Shown here: positions 1-12,948 of the stretch, in pieces | Layout of the letters: every line of letters starts with the position of its first letter | How positions within the stretch are numbered: position 1 is the first letter of the stretch | Translations under genes and position numbers: made by a program | From: Linyphia triangularis | Taxonomy: Eukaryota; Arthropoda; Arachnida; Araneae; Linyphiidae | Assembly: GCA_963978545.1 (NCBI GenBank) | Contig: OZ021721.1 | Coordinates: forward strand, 110,147,366-110,211,365 | Reading direction: 5' to 3' | Length of the DNA: 64,000 bases | Notes under the pieces: generated by a model | What the model was told of the DNA's origin: nothing | Databases searched by the model: none | The model's input: only the letters and a program-made list of their open reading frames with translations

Positions 1-2660
1 AATCACCATTACATTCCGTCATTTTAATCCCACCCACAATTAATCAAAAGGAAAAGTGCACCAGTATTGATCATTTAGCTTTTATTTCAAAGCCAAAAAT
101 GTTATTACATTTAATTAACACAACATCACATTGTAAGACAATATTTCACTTGTAAATGTATTCATTATTAATGATACATATATAGTCCACAAGAGAAGAA
201 CGTCTAGAATGATAGCATGATGATAGCATAATGATATTTTCATGGTTTAGCTAAAATGAATAAACATGGTCATACACCATTAAGTTTGATGCACTACATG
301 ATACATTTATTATTGAATGATACATATATCATTCCAACGTTATGAATGCCACATTTGATATGAATAGAGGAGCACACTTAGGAAAATTCCATCGCTTTAA
401 AATTAGTTATATTATAGGAAACAACAACATTCAAACCCGTTGAGTAAAATGTAGACTTTATGGTGGAGTATTCCACTTTCATTAAATTATTAAATTTATT
501 AATTTAATCCTAAGTAAATAAATCAAAACAGCCAATCAAATATTTATATATATATATATATAAGAATCAGAAGATCTTGAATCATAACAGCTTGAATGAT
601 ACATACATTGTCACAATATTAGTTATTATATCACAAACACAACACATATATAGTGCCAGATTAGCAATATAACATCGCAACTTACAGTAAGTTTTAAATT
701 TTATCTTAAATTAATTAAACACATTAAATTGAATTCACCTCAATGAGAATCATGCACATATATCCCCAAAACCATAAATATTAGGAAAAGCATGATAAAT
801 AACACATTTTAAGAGGACTATTCAGTACTATTTTAAAGCAATTGTCATTGTTAAATATTAAGTCAAATATAAAATAGTGAATGATACAGTTTTCTTTACA
901 AATAAATATAGTCTCAATAGCCATGATTTTTCCTTTTAGTTAAAATATTTTGTGCAGTTAGACATATTAAGTGAAATATTCCCATTTCGCATGAATTCCC
1001 ATATGTAACAGTTGCACATATTGCCAAATTCAAGGTCGTGATTGATATTAACACACTATAATATACAATAACATATAGTGTCAAAAATTCACGAATGTCA
1101 TGAATTATATTAACACAATAACATTCTTCAGGACTGTCTTTCGTACTAATCCTGTTCAGAATGTACAATGGCTATACACATTAAGTTAGATATAATTGTG
1201 AATGATACTGCTTTTATCTCAAGGACAAGAGTCCCAAGATAGGTATTAAAAGGATTAAACACTTTAACACAATTAATCAATATGATCTTAGTTAAGTTCT
1301 TAATCAAGATCATAGGAAATAAGTAGAATTTACACACGTTTAGCATGATACATCAAGTGTCTCAAATAAAATATTGTTACGATAATAGTAACATCATAGC
1401 ACGCTTTAGAACAATTCCACATTTAATTTTATTGAAAGTAATAAACTATTTGAGAAGTTTGCGTCATTGTAGTGAATGATATCATCAAAATGAACCAGAT
1501 AATTAATTTGCAAAAAAAAAGGAACAAGCAAGACTAATTAGTAATTTTTATAATCTAAACTATTCAACTTGTTGTCATCTGAGGTGTATTATTTTTTGAA
1601 TAACGAATACTATTTCGTATTATTTTGGACGTATTATTTTGGAACAGTAAATGATATAGTAAGAATATACCTGAATAAATATTAGAAATGAAAATTAATA
1701 AGTAATTCTTGTAGCCTAAACTATTAAACTAAAATTCGATTATATGGACAAGCCAAACTATTTAGTAATTCTTACTGCCTAAACTATTGAACTTGTTTTT
1801 GTAACCAAGATATATTATTTTTAAGTAATGAATAATAATTTTGTAATATTTTGGTCATATATTTCCATGGTGAATAATGTAATCAAAATTGACCAGACTA
1901 AAGAAAAACATTCAAAATGGGGGCAAGTAAAGTTCATTAGTAATTCTTATAACTGAAACTATTCAACTTGCTTTTGCAACGAAAGCATAATGAACACTGT
2001 ATTTTGTGATACTATGTTGGAAATATGTTTCTATAGTGAATGATATCATCAAAATAGACCAAATTAAAGATAAGCAATTAAAATGGGCAAACAAAGATAA
2101 TTATTAATTTTTATTGCCTAAACTATTCAATTTATGCTACTAAAGTAAATGGTTTTATAGCAATGAATTCTATATATTGTAATATTTTGGATACCAGTTT
2201 AAGCACGTAACACGACTTATAGTATTTTTTTTTCGTTTATTTCAAATGAATTTGGTTCATTTTGAAGGTAAACTCTTCACTTGATTCTATTTCGAAGGAA
2301 TATTAATAATTACATGGATATAATAGGCTTTCTTTTCAAATTTAGATAAATACTCAAAATTGATATTAGCAGTGCATCATTTTTTAAGATAAATTATAGT
2401 TTCATCGTAGCTACATGAATCAAATAATCTAACTAATGAAGTCTAGTGAACCACAGTTTCATTGCTACATTGTTATATGGCTAAGATTTTATGAATGATA
2501 TCAACACATTAACACACTTATGATAATTACTATATTTCATCTTTTTAAATGAAACAATATGTTTGAAAACATCAACTACATAATTGCTATTTACCACAGT
2601 TTGAATGACACATATATCATCCCAAATATAAATATGTCATGAATGATAATTGTACAGTAC
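1..2660. repeat. Old degenerate tandem-repeat tract with recurring gaatgata motif
   Basis: The motif (g)tgaatgata(c/t)(a/t) recurs across the stretch, for example near 171, 319, 594, 880, 1199, 1474, 2038 and 2493. From about 1475 to 2200 longer units align: gtgaatgatatcatcaaaat, then a stretch ending in taaactattcaacttg, which recurs near 1555, 1716, 1780, 1956 and 2119. The period is irregular, about 160-225 bp, and the copies differ strongly. No gene is seen; short open frames at 914-1346 are chance. Confidence 0.6.
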
Positions 2661-3274
2661 ATTTTAGTAAATCGCTCAGTATATATCTTATAATGATTCC
2701 AAAAGGGCGTACTGGTATTTCAAACCAAAATTTGAAATACCTTGGATTATGGGTAAATTAAATATGACTCAATTAAAAACACAACTATGAAGGTTATAAC
2801 CTCAATGATCTTACATAAAGTACAATCACCTTTTGAAAAGTATGCAATATATTTAAATTTGCTGTTTTAAAAATTAACCCTAGTATTTTTATGAGTGTTA
2901 TAAAAAATTATGTTTTGTAAGCTATTAAAAGAATGTTTCATACACATGTATTTTACTATTGTGATTAATAATATTAGTAACAGTTAGACATTTTGTAAAT
3001 TAATTAAAGTGCTTTAACTAATAGTATTGAAGTTTAGATTATATATTTGATGAAATGCAGAAGACAAAATAAGTTTACTATAAAAAAGGAATAGTAACCT
3101 AAGATTCAAATGAAACCTTAATAATTAAATTATTTTCTTACATTCCATTACATTTTAATACTTTTATTAAGCTGATAGAGATAAAATCCTGTCATTAAAA
3201 TGTAACTTGAGATTTTACATTAAATATACAAAATTTAGTGAATACAATATAGAAATTTGTATGTTCTTTGACAC
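2661..3274. other. AT-rich sequence, no feature seen
   Basis: I see no open frame, repeat unit or recognisable site. Confidence 0.5.
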
Positions 3275-3540
3275 ACAGGGTGATAATAATTAAAAATTAA
3301 TTTTTAAAAGCCATGGGGAAAAAAAAAAAAAAAAAAAAAAAAAAATACTTGCAGAATGACCTGAAATTTGACCTGAATGTACGCAAAGAAAGGAGAAATG
3401 GTGTGGCATTAGAAAAAATTTACGAAAAAGTGCACCATTTCCCCTTCCGCAGGTATTCATGTCAAATTTCAGGTCATTCTAATCGGGGGTTCTTTTTTAC
3501 AGATATTTAAAAGTTGAGCATGAATTATAATCACCTTGTA
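3275..3540. mobile_element. Foldback MITE with poly-A interior
   Basis: The ends are imperfect inverted repeats: cagggtgataataatt on the left and the complement of aattataatcaccttgta on the right. Inside, agaatgacctgaaatttgac near 3352 is matched in inverse by gtcaaatttcaggtcattct near 3460, flanking a 26-base A run. Diverged relatives occur near 8810-9075, 9290-9540, 9590-9735 and 44940-45110. There is no coding capacity. Confidence 0.65.
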
Positions 3541-4190
3541 TTTTATTAAACGGATGGTTTCATATAATTAAGAGTTTGATGAATATTTAGATATTTTCTT
3601 CTTAAACTTTTAAATTATAAATTAAAATTTAGATACGAAAAACATTAATTGAAAAATTCAAAAAGGATAATGTATGAAATAATGAAAAATAATACTTGTA
3701 ACAGTTATTAGTAAAGTAAAATGATTTTTGTAGACTTTTTGGGATTCTAAGCTATAGCTAATTGCTTTTAGCAATTAAGCCATATTTAATTCTTACTCAA
3801 ATGCTATCATTTTAAAATTTCTTTTGTTTTTTAACTAATCTAAATTCAAAAATATCATACACAATATTTCAATATTTTTATAAACTCTTCAGTTGCGTAA
3901 TGTATTTTGTATTTACATAAATGTACATTCTTATTGGTTATATATTTTACTATACGTAACAATATTGTTTATATACTTAACGATAAAATACACGTGTCAA
4001 AACGTTAAAACTTTAGACTAACAGTTTTAGCGACCAATATTATTAATTCGTAATTTATCACAAAATAAAACCGTTGTATAACATCAGAGATATTAAAAAT
4101 TGCATACTTTTCAAAAACATTAAGAATATATATAAAACATTTACACAAGCTCGGTACAGATTCACATGACATTTATATTCACATGCTGAG
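3541..4190. other. AT-rich sequence, no feature seen
   Basis: No reading frame or repeat can be supported here. Confidence 0.5.
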
Positions 4191-5400
4191 CGATTAGTGT
4201 ATCGTTACTTAGCCTCTGACATATTTAAGTCTTGGAACCTCACAACAACAATACTCATCTAAGTTTAAACTTATATATTCAATACAAACTCTTCCGCACA
4301 ATTCAACACTCATTTACAAGCCTTATTCTGTCAATGTAGAATCCCACTCATAATTCCCAAACCTCAGCTTTAATACGGCTCTTTCTTTGTTGTATTGAGG
4401 TTACTTGTAGATATATTTTTTCATGTCCGATGATGGCTATCCTGAAGTGTTAAACTAATGCAATCTATACCAATTCTTCCGTGCAAAGCAAAACTCATCC
4501 ACTAAGTGTTCTTCCGTCAATGCAGATGCAAACTCATACTGTCTATTACTTCCAATCCTCAACTTTAATACATTATTTCTTTCTTTATTTAGGCTACTAG
4601 TAGAGATTTCTTACATGTCTGATAATGGATCTCAACAAGCACTCATGCAGTGTTAAACCAACTTAATCTATGCGAATTCATCCGCATAATGCAAAACTCT
4701 TCTACTAACAGTACTTTCGTAGTAGATGCAAATTCCTTTTGTCAATTATTTTCAATCCTCAGCCTTAATATGGCTCTTTTTGTTTTTGTTTTATTAAGGA
4801 TTCTAGAAGAGAGACCATGCTTGATGATGGTTCTCCATTAACACTCAAGCAGTTTTTAACTTAAGTTATCCATACGAATACTTTCACACTTTGCAAACTT
4901 TATCTACTAAATGTTCATCTATCATTGTCGATGCAAACTCATACTGTCTATTATTTCAACCCTCAGCTTTAATACTATTCTTTCTTTGTTTTATTGGGGC
5001 AACTAGTAGAGATACCAAGTCCGATGATGGCTTTCTACTAACACTGTCAAACTAACGTAGTCTATACAAATTCTTTCACGTTTTGCAAACCTCATCTACC
5101 AAGAGTTCTTAAATTATTGTAGATGCAAACTCATACTGTTATTTCCAAACCTTAGCTTTAATACGGTTCTTTCTTTGTTGCATTCAATATACTATTAGAG
5201 ATTTTTTTCAAATCCGATAAGGGCTCTCAACTTACACTAATTTAGTGTTAAACTATCACAATTTATGCGAACTCTTTCTCATAATTCAAAACTCATCTAC
5301 TAATTGTTCTTCCATCATTGTAGATGCATACTCATACTGTCTATTTTCAATCCTCAGCTTTACTAGAAACCATTCCTTTTGGTATTGAGTATACTAAAGA
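4190..5400. repeat. Tandem array, about six units of ~200 bp
   Basis: The motif cctcagctttaatacgg and its variants occur at 4362, 4557, 4757, 4961, 5150 and 5352, a spacing of 189-204 bp. Each unit also holds a form of gtagatgcaaactcatactg, ctttctttgtt and a gtccgatgatggct-like segment. The units are clearly diverged, so the array is old. No coding function is seen. Confidence 0.8.
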
Positions 5401-6264
5401 GAATGTTATGTCCAGTGACGACTCTTTACCAACTCAAACCTAATAGTTCTCAGTATCTCGTCTAGAATAGACTACGGCTGGGTACTATAAACAAATTTAC
5501 CGGATATTTATCAGATGACGATACGAATTTTTCGCTCAGCGTACCTAAACAGGTAATAATAGAACATTGACAACACATCACTTGACTACCTTCCGAAAAA
5601 AAAAAGATTTGTTTTCAATATATTTTATACAGGTTTTTTCTTTACTTCATCAATATCCAATCTTCATCATTATCCAGCCATATCCTTTCCACTCTTCTCT
5701 CTTTGATAGCGTACTTCTTTAGCATACGGATACGGCGACAGATCGGTCAAGTGTTTCTGAAAATAAACCAAAAGGTATACATTATAAATGTTTCTAAAAA
5801 ATAAACAGTATTTCGAGTGTTACATATTAACTATAAAAAGCTTGTATAAACACTAGATAATAAACTTCTTCAGAATTCATTTAACGTATTAGTACTGTAT
5901 CCCTAGAATTATTGATGGTGGCGGTTGCTGTAGAAACAAGAGTTGTTGATATAGAATAGGTATGATGCATCAGGAAATTGGCTTCCAAAAAGGTTGCAAT
6001 TCACTAAATGTAGATGTCTTTCTCCTGGAATAGCCAGTGGAAAATGGAGTTAGGCTTGTTTCTACGGCAACAAACAACGTTAGACAACCTGGGGGGAGCT
6101 ATTCTTGTGATATTCAGACAATATTTCATTCATTTTGTTTCTGTGTTTTTAAAGCTTTCAGACACAAGTGATAAAGCATCATAATATAATCCATGCCTGT
6201 TCTTCAAGACACAATTATCCACACAGCTAATTTTGAGAAAAATGACTTGGATGATCCCGAGGAG
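5401..6264. other. AT-rich sequence, no gene seen
   Basis: No convincing open frame or repeat. It is slightly more GC-rich near 5890-6110, without a recognisable coding pattern. Confidence 0.4.
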
Positions 6265-7555
6265 AACTAGGGATGTGGAACATCGCATAACTTTCAATTA
6301 TACTATAATAATGGTCATTGCATTAAAATTTGATATGGTGTTATTTACCGTTTTTATATTTTCACTAATTTAAATAAAAAGACCAGTTTGGAAATATTTA
6401 CGCAATAATTTTTACATGGGCCAAAAAAGATTCAATAAACATTACATTGTCCTTTCCTGCACGTGAAACAGAAGAAAATCATTTGTTGGTGATCGATGTT
6501 CAAAGGCAGAGAACTCTGTTAAAGGCACTTGTTTTGCAACTCTTTATGCTTTTATCGCATATCTACTGGAATTTTGAAGACGGAGACGTTAAGAACATCT
6601 AAGTGACATTTAGCAGAGAGAGTTTAATCTAAATCGTTAGAGCCATTATTTTTAAACAATTGCTGAAAACATGTTTTTTGGATGATTTTTCATAATTTCT
6701 ACTTTATGCTCATGAAAATTTTGACGAAAACCTAGTAATAGATCCCATGGCGACCTCTAACCTAAACACCAAATTTGATATCGTAGATTAATTTGTTCAG
6801 GAGTTATGCTGATCACGTACACACATACAGACCTTTTTTTACTTTCAATTACTCATATTTTTGCATAGGGTAATGAAAGCATAGAATTCGGTAAAAAAAA
6901 GAAATCGATTTTTTTTTACATTTCTTCACGTTTTGGAACACACTGATTTCAAAAAAGTGGTCAAGGAAAAAAAAATGTTTGTCTGTGTGTACGTGGTCAA
7001 CATAACTCCCGAACAAACTGATCTAAGGAATTCAAATTTGGTGTGCGGGTTAATGGTGGCTATGGGACCAACCACTAAGGTTTTAGTCAAAATCGTGCAT
7101 GCGCATAAGGTTGAAATCATGAAAAATCATGAAAACTCATGTTTTTCAGCAATTGACAAAACAAAAGTCTTTGACGAATTAGATATTAAAATGTCTGTGA
7201 TAATGTCTTTTAATGTGTATTAAACGTTCCCATCTCCGAAATTCCCGTAAAAATACGATTAAAGTGCAAGAAGTTGAAAAACGAGGGCCTTGAACAAAGA
7301 GTTCTCTGCCCTTGAGCATCACCCATGAAATATTATTTTTTTTCGGTTTCACTCTCAAGAAAGAACAATGTAATGTCTATTGAATATCGACAATCTCGAC
7401 ATATTGGCTGTATTTTTTTTGCCGAAAATCTAGCCAAAATTTTAATTTAAATGAATGAAAATATGAAAACCATAAATAACACCATATTAAATTTTAATGC
7501 AATGACCAATATAGTAGTATAATTATAAGTTATGCGAGGTTCCACACCTCTAGTT
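6265..7555. mobile_element. Large palindrome made of an inverted transposon pair
   Basis: Sequence from about 6265 to 6841 is repeated in inverse from 7555 back to about 6966, around a spacer of roughly 125 bp. Examples are ggcagagaactct near 6505 against agagttctctgcc near 7300, and gtcattgcattaaaatt near 6315 against aattttaatgcaatgac near 7490. The right arm plus the spacer, from about 6920 to 7584, has its own ends (cacgttttggaacac and the inverse of gttccaaaatgtgg) and is related on the same strand to 55985-58800. Open frames inside are not convincing genes. Confidence 0.8.
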
Positions 7556-7850
7556 TTAAATTAGGATGTTCCAAAATGTGGAGAAATGCACAAAAAAAAA
7601 AAGAAAGAAAAAAAAAAAAAATCGCAATTTTTAGGTATGTTTTGGAGAGCAAAGTGCGTACGCTGTTTTCTCAACCAGCAAATACAGATCATTTTTCAAA
7701 ATGAAATTGATGATTATTTTGTTTATAAAAAAATAAGTTTTTTGTCTATTCCACGTCACATAGAAGCTGGAATGAAAAGATATTGGTTTACATCCAGTTT
7801 GCGATGTAAACTTTGACAGATATTAATATTTCTTTCAATACCTGTAACAC

Positions 7851-8625
7851 TTTACAGGGTAACCCGGAATCGAAAATAATGAGAAATGTTGATTTTGAGA
7901 TTTTAATTGTCTTAAATAGAGGCTTTCATGACGTTTACAGTGATATATAACACTTGTCAATACCTATATTTGCAGTATTATCAGCAAAGAGATATATAGT
8001 GCAGGAATACTGTGAATTAAGGGGGGCTGTTTAGTTTGAACTTGATTTACTCTGAACTATGTTTTTGGTGTTTGGTGTACCTTTTCTTGGGGACTATTAC
8101 AACTAGAAACAAAATTTTAGCACTGGAATATTCATTGTATATTGGTACTTACTTTAACATGGGCTTTAAGAAATATTTACCCATAAAAAAAGTTATTGAA
8201 CTTTGAGCATTAAAAAATGTGTTTTTTGTAATGAAAATATTAATATTATTATTTTTATTAATATTTTGGTTATGTAAAAAATTACTTTATTAAGGAACTA
8301 AGCAATATTTTTTAAAAGCCCATGTTAAAGTAATAAACAATGTTTGATTTATCACAAAAACAAATTCAATTCAATATCTCTTATAGGTACTAAGAAAAGG
8401 TACATCAAACATCAAAAATATAGTTCTGCGTAAATCAAGTTTAAAGTAAACAATTACCTTAATTCACATTATTCTTGCATAATATGTCTCTATGCAGATG
8501 ATACTTCCAATATAGGTATTGCCAAGTGTAAGTAATCACTGTAAACGTCATGAAAACCGCTATTTGAAATAATTAAAATCTCAAAATCGACATTTTTCCT
8601 AATTTTCGATTCCGGGCTACCTTAA
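7851..8625. mobile_element. Long-inverted-repeat MITE, 775 bp, TTAA-type
   Basis: The left end, cagggtaacccggaatcgaa, mirrors the right end, where the inverse reads cttaaggtagcccggaatcg. Matching continues inward: tgatatataacacttg-type sequence, cctatatttgcag against a diverged partner, and acatgggctttaa against ttaaaagcccatgt in the centre. The whole element is a degenerate hairpin. The right end carries TTAA; the left reads TTAC. No transposase is encoded. Confidence 0.75.
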
Positions 8626-9079
8626 GAATCTTTAAATTGTAGTATTTTTTTTATTAATTGTTACATTAAAATAGTAATTTATAGCAGAATATACATTCCA
8701 TAATGATTTTGACTTTTTTTTTCAAATATGAAGGATTATAAACTCGTTCATATACTACTGATATTTATGTGCTTTCCAAGCTAGTATGATACAAAGCGTG
8801 ATTATAACTCAGAGTGTTTATAATTTTAAAGTTTAACTTCCAAAAACTGTAAGAAAACCCCAAAAAACACTGATCAGAATGACTTGAAATTCGACCTGTA
8901 TATACTCGAAGAAAGGTTAAACGGTAAAGCATAAAAAAAAAAAACTATTTCGAACTATTTTTTTCTTATGCCAAACCCTTATACTTTTTGAAAATCATGA
9001 TATTGCATAAGAAAGTATGCCATGCTTTTGAAGTCATGTTTTTTGAGAGTTGAACTGGACCTATAATCTCTCCGAAGTA

Positions 9080-9282
9080 CACTGTTAAAAAAAATTGTCC
9101 ACCATGCACCAAAATTTGGTTCCCATTTAGCTGCCACCAACATTTGGTGCTTAGTTTCGCGATTTAATGGTGCTTACGGTCCGAGGTTGCACCATTAAAT
9201 CGTGAAACTAAGCACCAAATGTTGGTGGCAGCTAAATGGGAACCAATTTTTGGTGCAAGGTGGAACAAAATTTTTAACAGTG
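9080..9282. mobile_element. 203-bp TA-flanked hairpin MITE, copy 1
   Basis: The ends are CACTGTTAAAA and its inverse, with TA on both sides (9078-9079 and 9283-9284), as expected for Tc1/mariner insertions. Nearly the whole element folds back: accaacatttggtgcttag pairs with ctaagcaccaaatgttggt around a short loop near 9175. The arms are nearly identical, so this copy is fairly young or has been homogenised. Confidence 0.88.
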
Positions 9283-9289
9283 TAATTAT

Positions 9290-9740
9290 AAAGTTCAACT
9301 TTCAGAAGCTGTAAATAAAGAGCTACTAGTCAGAATTACTTAAGAATTTACTTGAGTACACGCAGAAAGGAGAAAAGTGGTATTTTATTAGAAAAAAAAT
9401 CTGTTTGAAATGGGTTTTTATTTTTTATGCCATAAAGTTTTCCCCTTTCACAAGTATATACAGGTCAAATTGCAGGTCCTTCTGACCAATGGTTTTTACA
9501 GCTTTTTTAAGAGTTGAATTTTAATTGTGGACATCCTGTATATAGAATATTCCATAATTTGCTTTTTTAACACAAACAACTAATGAAATGGTCTAAAATG
9601 TGACTTGAATATACACGAAGAAGGGGGAAAGTGGTATGGCATAAGAAACAAAAACTGTTTGAAATATATTTATTTTCTTATACCATACCGTTTCTCCCTT
9701 ATTCGAGTGTATACAGGTCAATTTTCAGGTTAATCTGTTT
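9290..9740. mobile_element. Diverged relatives of the 3.3-kb foldback MITE
   Basis: Two adjacent foldbacks, about 9290-9540 and 9590-9735, have agaaaggagaaaagtgg-like left parts and inverse tttcccctttcacaag-like right parts. They resemble 3275-3540, and another relative lies at 8810-9075. They are fragmentary and non-coding. Confidence 0.5.
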
Positions 9741-9781
9741 CATATTTCAGGTACCGCGGCGAAATAGGTGACGTTCTGTTA

Positions 9782-9984
9782 CACTGTTAAAAATTTTGAA
9801 CCACCTTGTACTAAACAATGATTCACATTTAGCTGCAACCAAAGTTTGATACTAAGTTTCACGGTTTAATGGTGCTACATCGGACCGTAAGCACCATTAA
9901 ATTATGAAACTAAGCACCAAATATTGGTTGCATATAAATAGGAACCACATTTTGATGCAAGGTGGAATTTTTTTTTTAACAGTG
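9782..9984. mobile_element. 203-bp TA-flanked hairpin MITE, copy 2
   Basis: It has the same length, ends and TA flanks (9780-9781 and 9985-9986) as the copy 700 bp upstream. The arms are more diverged (caccaaatattggttgc against gcaaccaaagtttgatac), so it is the older of the two or was copied from another source. Confidence 0.85.
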
Positions 9985-9989
9985 TAGGT

Positions 9990-11300
9990 TATTAAAAATA
10001 ACAGTAAATCAAACTGTATCACAACGGATATTTTCATACTGCATGCATTCAGTAACATATAATATTACAATTGCATATTTAAGCAAAAATATTGTATTCA
10101 CAGTTCGATCAACTTAAACGGGAGACAATGGAAATTGTATTTAGCCCTGCAAACGAAATTTTGGCAATTGCAAAATTCCAATCTAGCAGAATTTAATACA
10201 GAAATGTGTCATCAATGTATGTCTTTAAAAACATGTTAACCTAAAACATGGTGAATGAATAGGTTGGTTTTTTACATGAACATGCCATTGGAAAGCAACA
10301 CAAAGAGTTTCGTTCCAAGACAAATGATTTAGAATTTTGTTTTTCAACGTTTTAGGACAGTTTACGGTCAAAAATACGTGACAGACTAAAAGTTTATTTA
10401 AAAAGGGAATATTTTCCATGTGAAAGCATATTATTTTTCAATGCTGCTGTAAAATCTACATTTGCTTCTCAAAATATAACCAGCTAAAAATGTACGTTAA
10501 GTAAAAAGGCTTCCCTAAACTAAAATAAATGCGCGAATGCAATTATACTGCTTATTTGTTTTTAAAAATCGTAATTGCGAATCTTAAGTTGTTATGAAAA
10601 CTAGTTGCTATATTTAAATTCATCGTGTGCACCCTTTTGTATCTTAGAGAATATAACGTAGCTAAAGCAGTTATCGCCAACTGCCCTTCAAGTTTTTAAC
10701 ACTTGACAATGAATAACTTTTACAGTTTTCCAAGTTTCAGTATCATGATTTGATGTGAAAGACACTTAATCCTTGACACTAAAATTTTAAGAAAATGAAA
10801 AATTGAAATAAGGCACAAATCTGGCACTGGATTCAGACACCAAAAAACGTTTTAATTTTCAAGACATTTGTGATGTTTGATATTGGGAGCATTTTCAGAC
10901 TGTTGAGAAGTCGGCTGAGTGGGTGGATTTCCTAGTTAAGACCTGTCAAATAATGCCTGAATGGGAAGCTAAGACATTTTATATAAATTAAAATGCAATT
11001 AAATTATGATTGTTATCATAAATTAAATGAGTCGTTGAGTGCCAGAACGAACCATTTCCCAATTTAATTTCTACCATTTCTACCCCATTCTTTCAAAAGA
11101 GATTTTTTCATTAGATAAACCATATTTGGTACTCAAGACCTCAAATACTCATTAAGAAAATGTAAAAATAACTGTTTGAAATCTTTACCAATATGATATA
11201 CACTACTATGATTTTACTCTTTATGGTATTAGGAAATATTTCAATTTGCAGTATGTCAAGATTTACTGAGCAATGTTGAGCAGGTAGCGTGAACTGGACT
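9990..11300. other. AT-rich sequence downstream of the receptor gene
   Basis: No open frame or repeat can be supported. A further alternative 3' exon of the receptor could lie here, but I could not identify one. Confidence 0.4.
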
Positions 11301-11309
11301 AATTAATTA

Positions 11310-11315
11310 TTTATT
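11310..11315 (-). promoter_or_regulatory. Candidate polyadenylation signal of the receptor
   Basis: An AATAAA hexamer on the minus strand, 165 bp beyond the receptor stop codon. The distance suits a short 3' UTR, but such hexamers are common by chance in DNA this AT-rich. Confidence 0.35.
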
Positions 11316-11479
11316 CTGAGTTACAAAAGAAGCACATGTTGAATGTGACAAAAGTAATTGATGTTCATAATGATGAAGCTTTTTTAAATGTAAAATATTG
11401 CTTACCATTTCAACAAAAACAAAAACAGTATAATAGTTTTCCTGCAATATTTTTTATCCGAACAAGACTTATCATCTTA

Positions 11480-11897
11480 TTACTGATGCTTACCCGATCT
11501 AACCGATCCTGCTCTAGTGCTGAACACACTGACTAAATATCCAGATTGCTCGCTACTCTGACCACGCAAACGAGCTCTTTTGTATCTTCCACATCCAATG
11601 ATGTTAAGAAATCCTTCTCTGTATTTCTTGTGCATGAAACAGTAGGTCAAGGGGTTACAGCATGACGAGATGTATGCAAGCAAATGTATGATAGACATTC
11701 CGACGTATCCCAGCTTGTTGTAAACCGTCTTAGCATCGTAGAGAGCCCAGGTGTTGACGACATATAAGGGTGTCCAGCAAATGAAGAATTCAATCACGAC
11801 CACGAACAGCATTCGTACAACTCTGCTTTTGGCAGATTGGTGCTTGTCGTAGGTGCTGCGAAGTGCTGGTCGTCCTTTGGTGCTCTTGGTGGTCAAT
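11480..11897 (-). CDS. Receptor terminal exon: loop 3 end, TM6, TM7, C-tail
   Basis: The acceptor is ttcctttag, one base completes an AGA codon, 138 codons follow, and a TAA stop ends at 11480. Loop 3 ends with basic residues (KHQSAKSRVVRM). TM6 is LFVVVIEFFICWTPLYVVN with the FxxCWxP motif. TM7 is MSIIHLLAYISSCCNPLTYC, where NPLTY is the NPxxY motif. The tail has a cysteine (IIGCGRYKR) in the usual palmitoylation position and is rich in Arg and Ser. A GTAAGC donor-like site lies five codons before the stop, so a variant with another 3' exon is possible. Confidence 0.93.
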
Positions 11898-12914
11898 CTA
11901 AAGGAACACAAAAGTGAATATATACACATTATTCAATGATATAATTCATGAATATCTGTATAACTGTTAGTTATGAGCGTCATTACTTATGCAAAATTAT
12001 TAAATGACTTAGTTGCCACGTAGTAAACATTTCGTTATAAATTTACGAAGCATATTAATTTTGAAAAAAGACACACTATGTAAACCATAAGCGTCTCCCA
12101 AACCAATTCTCGGCATGATATTTAGTATAGTATTTAGTAACAAATAAACCTTGCCGAAACAAGTAATAATTCTGCCTTATATAGTCAAAATAGCTCGCAA
12201 TAATTTAGATCCATTTCTGAGAAAACACATTTATTCAGATAGTATAACTATAAATATCCAATCCTCAAATGACAGTATCATAAAGATTCCTGACACGAAT
12301 CTATAAGAATGACACAAAACAAGAAGTTATTACAATTTTGTCAAATACAAATTGTGCTACAAACTGTTTGCTATAACAGAAGTAAATTAGGCATTGCTAG
12401 CATAATTAAACTTAGTTACTGGTTGAGATTCTAGGAAGAAGTAAATTTCCACTTAAGGCAATTTCTCTATGGCTAGTCTCCATTCGGCGGAGGCGGCAAA
12501 AGCATCTACGGGCCGGTGTGTGAGTCAGGCAAGCAGCGCAAGTTATTTCGTCTTAGCCTCGGGAACAGATCTCGAATGCCTCTTCATCCAAATAGCCAGA
12601 TTCCTCCACATCTCTTTAGCAACACCCCAAACTATTCCCTTTCATTAAATATAGAAAACCCCCACTGCAATCCTATTTGCTACCTGCACACCTGGCAAGT
12701 CAATTGGAGAAATTAGGTCTTGAGAAAACTCTTCCCACAGACCAAAAATTAAAATATCGTGCACCATGGATTTTACTTCGATGACGTGCAGAAGATGCAT
12801 TTTTTCACACCCCGCTTACCAAATTGCACAAATGTCAGATTGCATAATGACAATACTTTCGTACATTCCTCGAAGGTAGTTTTTTATTATTTTGAACCAA
12901 GATTCATTCATTTT

Positions 12915-12948
<34 letters not shown>

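Noticed and set aside
6933..7223. 96-codon plus-strand open frame in the palindrome
   Set aside because: The related copy at 58.4 kb is not open in this frame, and the arm is non-coding elsewhere.
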